Source: Larus michahellis
Lineage: Eukaryota; Chordata; Aves; Charadriiformes; Laridae
Direction: 5' to 3'
Assembly (NCBI RefSeq): GCF_964199755.1
Contig: NC_133896.1
Coordinates: 83,047,815 to 83,111,814, forward strand
Length of the DNA stretch: 64,000 nt
A program made the position numbers and the translations under genes. Shown here in pieces: positions 34,200 through 43,863 of the stretch; within the stretch, counting starts at the first letter, position 1; the number at the start of each line of letters is the position of its first letter. Under the pieces are notes generated by a model. The model saw only the letters and a list, made by a program, of their open reading frames with translations, did no database searches and had not been told where the DNA came from.

Positions 34200-34640
34200 T
34201 GTTGGAGGATTTTTAGTACAAAGGGGTCATCCTGTGAACACTCCAAGCACCGAAGAATTGCTAACAACTATGTAGGCTTTGCACCGAAGAATTGCTAACA
34301 ACTGTGTAGGCTTTGTTAGTTTGAAGGCTATATGAAAACATTGTAGCGATGTTAGAAATGCTGAGACCAACAAGATATGAGAAAGTGTGCTGAATTCAGC
34401 GTGCGAAATGTAGAACTTCACCCAGGATATAGGAGGGGTGATTGTCCGCGTGGACAGATGCTTTAAGCCAATTATAATATGTTGCTTACCGCATGCACAG
34501 CTCATGCAACCAATCAGTAAATTGTTGGCGCATGATGCGGAATCAGAACGTCTATAATAACTGAGCTATCTGTGCAATAAACTGGCATTAACCTGATCAT
34601 ATTGGTCGTTGTGTTATTGTCCGAGCCTTCCGCGTCGACA
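34200..34640 (+). mobile_element. Solo ERV LTR, 441 bp, with intact ends
   Basis: Starts TGTTGG and ends GTCGACA, flanked by the 6-bp duplication GAAAAC. Inside are a duplicated 34-base U3 element (34247-34280 and 34281-34314, one mismatch), CCAAT at 34510-34514, a TATAATAA-like box near 34553 and AATAAA at 34576-34581, in the expected order for plus orientation. A 6-bp duplication and the short U3-R-U5 layout fit alpharetrovirus- or class II-like avian ERVs. No internal viral sequence remains, so it arose by LTR-LTR recombination. Confidence 0.92.
34247..34314 (+). repeat. 34-bp direct repeat in LTR U3
   Basis: Two head-to-tail copies of a 34-base word beginning GCACCGAAGAATTGCTAACA, differing at one base. 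Tandem U3 duplications of this kind often act as retroviral enhancers; that role is inferred here. Confidence 0.95.
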
Positions 34641-35305
34641 GAAAACTGGCTGAACAGACAGGTCCTGAGGGTGGTGATCAGTGACACAAAGTGCAGTTGA
34701 AGGCCAGTGATTAGTGGTGTACCCCTGGGGTCAATATTGAGTACTTAGATGCATTAAGAAACATATGTCCAGCAGGACAAGGGAGGCAGGTGATCCTTCC
34801 CCTCTAGTCAGCACTGGTCAGGCCATGTGTCAAGTTGTTTGGTTCTGGGATCCCCTGTACAACAAGAATATGGACTTACTGGAGTGAGTCCAGCAAAGGA
34901 CCACAGGCATGATGAAGGGACTGGTGCATCTCTCACATGAGGAAAGACTGAGAGAGCTGGAGAAGAGAAGGCTGAAAGAGGATCTCACCAATGTACGTAA
35001 AAACCTGACAAGAGGGAATGAAGAAGAGGGAGCCAGGCCCTTCATATAGACCACCGACAGAACAAGAGGCAATGGGCATAAATTAAAAAAAATTAACTAC
35101 AATCTGAATGAAAGAAAAAAATTTCACTGTGACAGTGGTCAAATACTGGAATAGGTTGCCCAGAGGGGCTGTGGAGTCTCCATCTGTGAGGATATTCTAA
35201 ACCAGACTGGACACAGTCCTGGACAACCTGCTGCAGCTGACCCTGCTTCATCAGGGAACAGTGGGACTCAAGTGTCCCACTCAACCTAAATGATTCTGTG
35301 ATCTG

Positions 35306-37110
35306 TAAATTAAAAAAAATATTTCTTAGAAAGACATATCATGTGATTTGCTAAGGTTCAGATATATAATTTCTTTTCTTGATACACTGAGGAATCTGCA
35401 GAAATGAGTTCTTTCTTTCCAGTCATTTTCCAGTCACTGGCTTTTAGTATGTGCCTCGAAATTTCACATCAGCTTAAGTGGTAGGAGGACCGGGTAATAA
35501 GTAGTGGAAAAATGTGAAAATAGCAGAAATTCACAAATTTTGTTGAATTATATTTAAGTTACTGCTTTCTTCCTGTTGACTAATCAAGGATATTCCATTT
35601 TTCTAAGTAGTGTGAAATTTAATTTGGAACCGTTATTAAGAAATATCAATCCAAATATGATGTTCTAGACATAGTATATTGTTTTGAGAGGCTAATTTTG
35701 ATTGAATGAATCTCTAATAGCACGTCTTTTATTTACAGCTCTGTTCAAGGTACACTGTTGATTTCCAGATGTTTTTGTATACATTCAGTGCCTTTAGGTT
35801 TTTTAATTATTTTGCCTGAAAGGCATAACAACACAATGTTATGATTCCCATCTCATTTAATTATTTTTGCAAGTTTGTGTTCTGTGGAATTCTTTGCATC
35901 TTTTCCTGGTCTTTAGCAATATCCGGTTTTCATATTTAATATGTTATTTATTCCTTTCATAGAAATCGTTAACATATATGAATATATCTCAAAATTAAGC
36001 TGAAGAGACAGAATAATTACTAGAATTCATTCCCTATCCTGCGTCCCACACCAGTTACCAACTCTTTTACTTCACAGCTATAAACTTGTTTCAGAGCTCT
36101 GGCAAGATAAAGACAATTGTAGATAAATAATTTTCTTCAAAAGTTAAGAATGTCCATGCTTTGCTTCTCTGTGCATGTATTCGCCATCTCCACTCCTTGT
36201 GTGATGCTGAGCATCCAGGTGCTGTCCTGAACAGCAAAAATGACCATTGATTTCTCCAAAAGGAAATGCTTTTTGAAGTGTAAATCAGATACATTGGATG
36301 GGCTGACACAATATCAAAACTCTTAAGTGCCCCATCGGGCTTTCAAATTCAAGAATTCAATGAAAGAACTTTATAAAAGCACAGTGTTGATTTCTGTGTT
36401 TATTATTCAGTACAAACAGCCTTAGAATAGCATCCTGAAAGTCTCCTGATAGCACATTTCAGAGGACAACTGGTTGACAAATCACAGAAGTGCTGCATAG
36501 AAACAATTCCCACTGCTAATGGGCATATGGGCTAGATAGGTCTACAAAAATCTTGAGTCCAGTATCTGAAGTACCTCAAGGGCCAGAAATAGGGAGTTTA
36601 AAACCATGACCACATACAGCACTGCACAGAGCGCAATAGCTACAGCACCACACTGATCCCAAGGGAACGGACTTGAACATGTGAGGATGGTTTTGGTTTT
36701 CATTTCTGTCTTTGGTGATTATATGTCAACATTCCAGTCTAGAAGCTCCAGCACTACCACCAGCAGCACTGACAGCTCATGTCTCAACAGGACTACAAAG
36801 CCACCAGCACTGATACAACCCCAATTTCAACAGTAAATCCTCCGTAGGACCCATCAATATCTTCTCTATTTGCCAACACAGCATAATCCCATAGTCAGGG
36901 AAAGGAGAGCAACAACTGCAGAGGTGGAGAGGGAAACACATTCTTGATTGCTTCAATAATGACACACAATTACCTGTATTCCCTTGACTCCAGAAATCCT
37001 GCCTCTTGACTAGTTTGGTTGAAGTTGGCCTATAAAACATGGTGCGCAGCTGGGTCCTTCCAACAGAACGAAGTAATGACATGGGTACACACTTTTAGTC
37101 CGGTGCAGTA
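35306..37110. other. Intergenic, no gene recognised
   Basis: AT-rich sequence between the CR1 and the 3' end of the lectin-receptor gene. The minus-strand frame at 36091-36309 was checked for lectin-domain spacing and does not fit. Confidence 0.5.
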
Positions 37111-37117
37111 CTGGAGG

Positions 37118-37123
37118 TTTATT
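37118..37123 (-). terminator. Candidate poly(A) signal of the KLRG1-like gene
   Basis: AATAAA on the minus strand (TTTATT on plus), about 460 bases past the stop codon. It is the first such hexamer I noticed downstream on that strand. Confidence 0.5.
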
Positions 37124-37581
37124 TTTGCTGCAAGATTTACAGAAGGTGCAGTCTATAGTTTCACCCTCTTCTCTCTAACTGGCAGCACTGGGATGCAAAA
37201 GGAGAGGCTGCCACCGGGAGAAGTCTGTTTATATGTTTCTGACAGTGAACAGCAGGCTTCACTTTCCTGGTCCTGCTGGCACCAGACAATGGAGATGCAG
37301 GGAATGGAAATGACAGCTGATGCTCAGGAACGGAGGAAAATGGCCAGCTCAACCTCAGGGATCTGAAGACCCAGCGTCGGTTGTGACAAAACTTCTGTTG
37401 GGAACGGGTCTACCACTGAGGATAACTCACCCTTGTGGGCAACAAGCCTGTCTCTACAAAGCACCTCTGTGAGGGTGTGGAAAGGGCAAGTCCTTGGTCT
37501 TGTGCAGAGCTTTGGTTTGCAGGACAATGATCCACTTGTACCACTGATGAGATGGTTATGAGACGAAAATGCGCGTGGGAT

Positions 37582-37693
37582 TTATCTGAGAGATTTCTCA
37601 CAGATCCATGGAGCAGCATATTCACAGCTGGAGGCCTGAAAGTGACCTTTTATCAGGACAGCACAGTGTTGCACAGGGCTGTTAGAGGTGATC
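37582..37693 (-). CDS. KLRG1: KLRG1-like coding exon 5, end of lectin domain
   Basis: Follows the acceptor TCTCTTGCAG. Encodes residues 202-237 with Cys211, Cys224 and Cys232, the last in WICEK, and a TAA stop five codons after that motif. The QASSCE word is shared with mammalian KLRG1 as I recall it. Confidence 0.9.
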
Positions 37694-40600
37694 CTGCAAG
37701 AGACACAGAACAAAAGTGAGACTGAGAGAAAATGACGAGATTGTCTCCTGGAGGCGAGCAAGAAAAAACATCTGATTTTGAAGGGTGGAGCCCAGAGGAA
37801 GTGAAAGAACCCAGCCCCCAAGGGGCAGCTGTTACAAAACCAAATGTACACCAAAAAACTACCTGCCTGGGAGATTACACATCTAAGTAATTTTGCCATT
37901 GCAGAACCCAGATCAGAACCAAACACAGACACGATGCCCTGCAGTGTCAGTGATATCCACCGGCATGAGAACAACAGCGCTGAGAGTTTCACGAAAAGGT
38001 GATTGCCTCCAAGGGCCTTGTAAGACCAGAAAGCTGGGTAACTAAGCCAAGTGCTTCGAGTGCTGACCTGCGACAGTGAGATCTCGGGCAAGTTTCCTTG
38101 CTGCAGAAGTGTTAGAGACTAACACATTGTGTTAACTGCCATAAAAAGGAAAGGGCCAGGAAAGTCACCGGACCAAATCATAATGGTTTTTCTCATGCAG
38201 AATGCTGAGTTTTGTCCAAATGAAGACTGAGCCAAAATTAAAGTTCTGACTTGGGTTGGCAGCAGCAAAGCAGCAAAGGTCTAGGTCCTCCCACCTAGTG
38301 ACACCAGCGCTTGGCAGAATGCGTGCGAGGTGGCTAAACCCTATAAAGCCAAGATGGACCATATGCTTTTCTGACTGAGCAACTGTGTGGGCAGTGCAGG
38401 TGAATAATCCTTGGTCTGAGCAGCTGGAGGGAAGTAGAGAGTGAGATACTAACATTAGCTCTGCTTTTCACAGGCAGGTGCCTTTACAAGGTGCAGTGCA
38501 GCAAAAAGTAGGCTCTTTCAGGTTCAGTGCCGTACAGGTGATGACAAGAAGAAAATCTACCCAGGAAGAAAGCTCCTGAGATCTGGTGCACGAACTCTGG
38601 GTGTTGCAGAACACCAGGCAATCTGAATTAGCACTGATGTTTTTAAAACAGCATTAAACTCACTTGGTGCCATTGAATATAGAGCCATCTTCCCAAATCC
38701 AGACAGAGCCTGTGCTGTTCCTCAGTCCAATCCAGAAACATTCTGTCTGAATACTCTTGAACAGGTCCTAGAAATGGTGATGAATTACAAAATGACCAAT
38801 GAAAGCCAGCCTGAAAACGGAGGCAAGGGTAAGTAAAGAGACCAGAGAGCAAGACAGATCCGCTCGCCCGACTGTTCCTTAGTGGCTGACAATGCTGCTT
38901 CTCCACACCTTCGAATCGGGAAGATCAGCCCTGCAGAACATGCCTGGAGTAAAGACTATGTGTGTGTACACTCACAAGGAAGTCAGCGTGCTTTCAGGGG
39001 TCCTGGGCAGCTTCTTCCAAGGACATTTCTCAGGGCGATATGTGTGAACCAACTGGACCCCAGCCTCCTGGAGTTTCCTACACAGAGCTTTATGTAGAAA
39101 CGTGTGCTATTAATATTAATATTAATGCTCTGCCACACAGCTAACTAGCAAGCTAATACAAAGTATTAACAATTAAAGGTAAAATCAGGTCAGGGCAGAA
39201 AGCGTAGGCACCAACAGACGTGTGTAAAGAGCCCAGGACCAAAGCTCATTACATTTTATATAAACTTTCCCGCTTATGTGTTTTCAATGTTCATTTCCTT
39301 TTGCCTAACCTTTAACACTTATCGTTAAAAGGTGAAGCCTGCAACAGAAACTCAGCCCTGAAGTAAATCCCCCTCCCCAAAAAAAAGACAAAGACAAGGG
39401 AGAAATTTGTCTTGTCCACATTTGTAATGAAACCCAATGAAAACAGCCTTTCAGGTAGTTTGGCTGGGCTCCATCCTTGTCTCCTGCTGGCATGAACAAC
39501 GCTTGAGAGCAGTGTCTTCACACAGAAGCATTGACAAAGCTGGCTTGGTCAAGTGGTGGGAATAGGAGTAGCTTGAGGAATGCCTGAGTGTTGCTGGTGG
39601 TTTGGAGGGGACTGTGCTTCCCTGACAGGTGAAGGGAGGTTGGACAGTCACAGCCTTTGCAGCACAGGGCATGTACAGCTGGGAAAGTCTTGTTTATGCG
39701 GGGAAGTCTGAGCAGGGACAATGGGTAACACTCTAGTAGCAGAGACAATAGGAGGAAAGCAGCCAGACCAGGGAGGCTTTCTTCTTGCAAAGAAAGGGGT
39801 AATCTGGGGAAGATGAGTATTTTCCAAGGAATCAGGATTTGCCTAAGAAAGTGTGACAGCCTGGTAGATGCTCCCAGCCAAGCAGAGACCTGGCTTTATA
39901 AGCCCCCACAGAACATCATACAATGCAACTTCTGTCCAGGCACTGGAAGCTGTCCACGTTCATTGGGCCTCAGCTAATAGGCCCTGGCTTGCACAAAACC
40001 AGATCAAGTACTTCTGCTCTAATTAGGCAGATGTGCCTCACCTCCTTAGTGATCAGCTCTACCAGTTCCTTTAGTGGTCACACATGCCCCTGCCCCCAGT
40101 GAGCACCTGCTAGAAAATGAGCAGTGAAACAGAGGGTTCCTGATTTCACCAGCACAGCTGAGGTTTTTTGGCAGAGAGAGGAAGTAAGCATTGAAAACAG
40201 ACTGAGAAAGAAATATCTGTGTGTGAACACAAGGGTCACTGAGCGGGAGGAGCTGGGGTGGTTGTTGGGCGGAGAGCTATCGCTTTTGCAAAGGAAGCGT
40301 TTCTGAAGAGTAGGGACATATTGGCTTGTAGGCAATGAGTACAGAGAATGCACGGTGCCACTTTTCCTGTGAGCATTCGTATCAGCTTTGTCGGGGCTAG
40401 GAGGGGAGGTGGAGAGGGGCAGTGGAGAAGGCTGTCTCCTAGCATCCTTCATAGGTTGATTCTGAGGGTCCCTGAGGGACCCTCACCTCTCCCTTCTCCC
40501 CTTTGTTTCTTTGCCTGCTGGGAACTTCTACGGTGTACACTGAAACTGGAAGTGCACTATAATGTCACAGTCATAAATCCTTCCTCTCCTTTAAAGTCAA

Positions 40601-43305
40601 AGTATTGCCAAAGTGACAGCACTGCTTGGATGTCAGTCACTGAGGAGGTATCTGCAAGGAAATGGAAGATCCTCAAAGAATAAGAAAACCATTACCATTT
40701 CTCTGGTATCGCTGATCACCAGGAGATGAGCTCCCTGCTCCGAGCAGGATTGCTGGCTGGAATGCCAGTCCTTCTTCTCCTTGGAGAAGGAGTAGCAGCT
40801 CCCTCTGTAGGCCACCCACTGCTCAGGGCAGGGTGGATTCCAACAGCCTGCAAAACAATCATGCATCTCTCTTCCCATTCACAGTCACAGCCTAGTTCAT
40901 TACAAACACATTTCACAAATACACCCTCTCCAGAAAATTATTCTCTGCAGTTACAGGAATGCCATCCCCGGAGCTCTTCTGAGACTGGCAAACACAGTGT
41001 AATTACCTGCATCAGAGTCTCTGAAGGGCTCTGTTAAAGGCATCCATTTTCCAGATGGGAATAGGTGGGAGAGTGTGTAGGGGTCTCTTGAGACCTTCCT
41101 TTTCCTTCCTCATGTTTTTGCATTTTTGTTTCCCCCCCTTTTTTGTTCTGTCTTCTCCATATGAGCTTTGTCTTTGACCCATGTTTCCTTCTGTTCCATG
41201 AGATAGGCAAAGCCCTGGCACCTGACAAGTTTGTGGCAGGTGGCCCATTTCCATACAGCCTACACTAGCGCTGGCTGCTGCGAGGGCATATCCTGTAGCA
41301 CATTTCTGAAGAACTGCTGCTTCATAGCATTTCACAACAAGCTGGTCAAAAGGCTTAAATTTCCTAGGAACAGGAATCATTTTATAACAGCTGCTAGTCA
41401 TGGAGGTCTTGCAGTTTGAAGTGCCCTCCTTTTCCTTCCTAACAGGAGACCAGCTGATGCTACTAGCCCATGGATGGCCACTGAGCACCTCAGGGTTCAT
41501 TCTCTCACTGTACAGCACTGATGTGCTGACAAAAAAAAAAATGGGCCTTCAGGTTACAACCTCCAGCCTAGAGCTGTATTCATCAGGATGTAAATATTCC
41601 TGAGTGGCTGAGCACCCAGCACAGTGTGCTTGCTATACACTGAAGTCTACTCAGTCACCCTTTCAAAGGCACCTTTGATGCATTCTACCCCTTACTGTCT
41701 TGTTCCTGCTGAGGGGAGGTCTAACCAGATCAAGCTTAACATTTAAAAATCTCAGAAAAAAGAAGCAAGTCTTTTTTCACAGGTAAAAGGTTCTTCCATG
41801 CTTTTCTTGGACCTCTGAGCAGATTTCAAGAGCTCTGTTTTGTTCCCTGACAAAGTTCTAAATTCAAATAAAATGTTTTCAATGGAGGAGATTCATTTAC
41901 CCTTGATAATAAAGCCCACTGTTGTTCCCAGCAATGCCAAGAAGAGGATCCCTAGAATCACTGCAATAATCCAACAGGTAGTACATGACACAGGAGAATC
42001 TAACAAGAAGAAAAAGAACATAAATGTGAGAAAGGTGAGGCTTTCTCAATGGTATCAGCTCTAAAAATACAATTTGCATTGAACTGCAGTGTCTCTTTAC
42101 TTCAGCCTGCACTCATGTCAGAGTCCAATACTGTCTGACCAGGTTCTTTTTGAGATTCTACACACGGATAATTTAATGTTTAATACCCAATTTACCTATT
42201 TGAAGATATGTGATGTTACGCGGGATTCTGATTTATCAGAATGATACAGTTATGTCTTGAAAGCACAACATAACGGCAAATTACTTTTAGCAGAATACAG
42301 GAATTCCAATGCACAGCTGAATCACAATACAAATGTGATTCTCATTGCCAGTCTCTATGGCTAACCATCACAACACTGGGTGGCACCGGGAAGGAATATG
42401 TGTGTTTAAGCAGCTCAAGCCTGTTGCTCTCTTCAAAACTTTTTGTCAGTTGTTCGGGGGTTGTATTCTGTGTTAGGCTGAGCCATGTATGCTCCCCCCA
42501 TGCTGGTCTGGCTAACTCAGGAAGACATTCACACTCTTTTGATTAACTCGTGGACAAAAATTTACACAACCAACTGATCCACGCAACAGGTACAGCCAGT
42601 TGATCCACCCAACTGATGCAACTGTTAATCTAAAAAAAGGTACCTCTCTGGTCCCCTTAACGCTAAGTTCAACTTTCTTTCTGACAGCTGTGTTCAACCA
42701 CTGCATACTTCATGAGCACATTTCACTTGCCCATCTCCTTTGAGCCTTCTCCCATCGTAGGGGCTTATTGATCAGTCACAACTCAGGATGACGTCTGAAG
42801 GGTCCCAAATCCAAATATAATGACTGTTTTGATATGGCATCAACAGAAATCATTAGACCACACATTATTTAAATCTGTTGGAGCTGCAAGTCTCCAACTT
42901 TAACCTGCCTTGAACTGCCCAACCTTCACAACTTCAAACAGCAGGATAGAAAATAAAAAATTTTAGCATACAAATGCAGATCTCTAATTCAGACATGAAA
43001 TCTGCTAGACTGTTTGTTCAGTAATGCATACATCTTTCCCATTATTAAGAGACTTTACCTTTGCTCTTGGTGTTCTGGTTCTCCTCTGTACTTTGTCTTC
43101 TCATTTTCTGTTTCTTGGAAGAGGGGCTGTATTTCACATTCAGATAGATGTGCTCATTTGTATTCCCATCACATGCTTTTAAGTTTTGCCTTTTTTCACT
43201 TTTCTTTATTTGGAATTTAAAAGTGCAATTAGTTACAAAGTCCAGACCTGGATTTGAATTTCCCTGAAGGTCAATAGAGCTTTCCTCCCAGCAGCTTGGA
43301 GTCAT
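37582..43305 (-). CDS. KLRG1: KLRG1-like type II C-type-lectin-like receptor (5 coding exons)
   Basis: Exons on the minus strand, in order: 43059-43305, 41901-41999, 40696-40847, 38664-38767, 37582-37693. All junctions are GT-AG and phases agree (1, 1, 0, 2), giving 237 residues. Residues 1-82 are the cytoplasmic part, with Tyr54 in HIYLNV and Tyr59; 92-114 are a hydrophobic segment (signal anchor); 117-234 are a lectin-like domain with cysteines 117, 122, 133, 150, 176, 211, 224 and 232. The motifs CFWIGLRNSTG, WEDGS, SNSxVQxC, QASSCE and WICEK match mammalian KLRG1, as does the five-exon plan with three lectin exons. No EPN/QPD or WND calcium-binding motif is present, as usual for KLR receptors. 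Possible N-glycans are at N183 and N198. KLRG1 is an inhibitory receptor of NK and T cells that binds cadherins in mammals. The assignment to the KLR group is strong; the ortholog name is less so. The first exon is the least certain part. Confidence 0.78.
38664..38767 (-). CDS. KLRG1: KLRG1-like coding exon 4, middle of lectin domain
   Basis: Acceptor CACCATTTCTAG, donor GTGAGT. Encodes residues 167-200, including Cys176 and the lectin-domain hallmark WIGL followed by RNSTGSVWIWEDGS. Phase 0 in, phase 2 out. Confidence 0.92.
40696..40847 (-). CDS. KLRG1: KLRG1-like coding exon 3, start of lectin domain
   Basis: Acceptor TTGTTTTGCAG, donor GTAATG. Encodes residues 117-166: CPEQWVAYRGSCYSFSKEKK, DWHSS, Cys150 and LLVISDTREM. 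This is the standard first third of NK-receptor lectin domains. It joins the membrane exon directly, so the stalk is very short, as in KLRG1. Confidence 0.93.
41901..41999 (-). CDS. KLRG1: KLRG1-like coding exon 2, transmembrane segment
   Basis: Acceptor CTTCTTGTTAG, donor GTAAAT, 99 bases, phase 1 at both ends. Encodes DSPVSCTTC followed by about 23 hydrophobic residues (WIIAVILGILFLALLGTTVG) and FIIK. The basic cytoplasmic flank from the preceding exon fits type II topology. Confidence 0.85.
43059..43305 (-). CDS. KLRG1: KLRG1-like coding exon 1, cytoplasmic tail (start uncertain)
   Basis: Open from an ATG at 43305 to a GTAAAG donor; phase 1 fits the membrane exon. The 3' part (EHIYLNVKYSPSSKK, then a basic and polar run) looks like a receptor tail with a tyrosine motif. 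The 5' part has three cysteines, which is odd for a cytoplasmic tail. An acceptor (TTGTTGTCAG) ends two bases before the ATG, and another (GACCTTCAG) ends at 43264 in phase 0, which would chain this exon to the three exons upstream instead. No other in-frame ATG precedes Tyr54. Confidence 0.55.
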
Positions 43306-43755
43306 TTCTGACAACAAAGCATATTAGCCAAAGAGTAACACATACAAGGAATGATGTTCTAAATCAGCTTTCTGGAATACAAAATAATTTAAGCAAGAGC
43401 TCTATCTTTTGTGATTAAACTGCTGCTATGACGGATGCTAAGTAGGTCAGTGTTATACAGTGGATCTTGCTTTCACAGGTAAGTGAAGTTATCTAGCATT
43501 CTCCACAACAACTAATATAAGTAAGCAACTTAGGCTTGACCAAGATGACAAAGGTGAGGTAAGGAATTTCCTTATGCAGCAAATGGATGCACGTGGGTAA
43601 TTCTAGTGGAACAATTGGCAGAATGCATTTCTCTCTTTCACTGCAAGCACCGTCAATAAAAACAATACAGATGCATTTGATCTATTTCAACGACATACTG
43701 ATTTAAAAACAAAAGTTCTTTGAGTATTGAGACAAGAAAATCGGTGGGACGTTAC

Positions 43756-43863
43756 CTTAATTCCACAGGAGGAAGCTGAAATATAATAGCAGAGGAGGTG
43801 ATGCATCTGTCCTGGTTTCCATATGTGACTCTGCAGGGTTACAAAGTGATCATTATCATCAGA
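43756..43863 (-). CDS. Unrecognised gene, third exon
   Basis: Thirty-six codons from SDDNDHFVTL to ISASSCGIK, with acceptor CCCTGTTTCAG and donor AAG|GTAACG, phase 0 at both ends. A second acceptor 14 bases upstream (CATCCCTCAG) would put it in a different phase and break the chain. Confidence 0.38.

Larger units (their letters stand above)
33820..35305 (+). mobile_element. CR1 LINE fragment, interrupted by a solo LTR
   Basis: Reverse-transcriptase coding pieces of CR1 are readable: a DW(M/R)KA-type stretch with [20 protein letters not shown] near 33840-33930, a QHGFMKEKSCLANL-like stretch near 33990, then after the LTR the 3' region with the MMKGLVHLSHEERLRELEKR-like frame and a tail ending GATTCTGTG near 35302. 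Part of the RT core between these blocks is missing and many stops are present, so it is dead. The copy predates the LTR at 34200-34640 that split it. Confidence 0.88.

Noticed and set aside
36091..36309. Minus-strand frame near the lectin gene considered as a further lectin exon
   Set aside because: All three frames were read; none gives the WIG, Cys or WIC hallmarks.
37582..38091. 169-codon minus-strand frame taken as one exon
   Set aside because: Only the last 36 codons are lectin domain. The acceptor TCTCTTGCAG at 37694 separates them from intronic sequence that happens to be open.
41012..41518. 168-codon minus-strand open frame between the membrane and first lectin exons of the KLRG1-like gene
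   Set aside because: Considered as a stalk exon, but the flanking exons join directly in phase (1 to 1) and KLRG1 has no separate stalk exon. The sequence lacks coiled-coil or lectin features.
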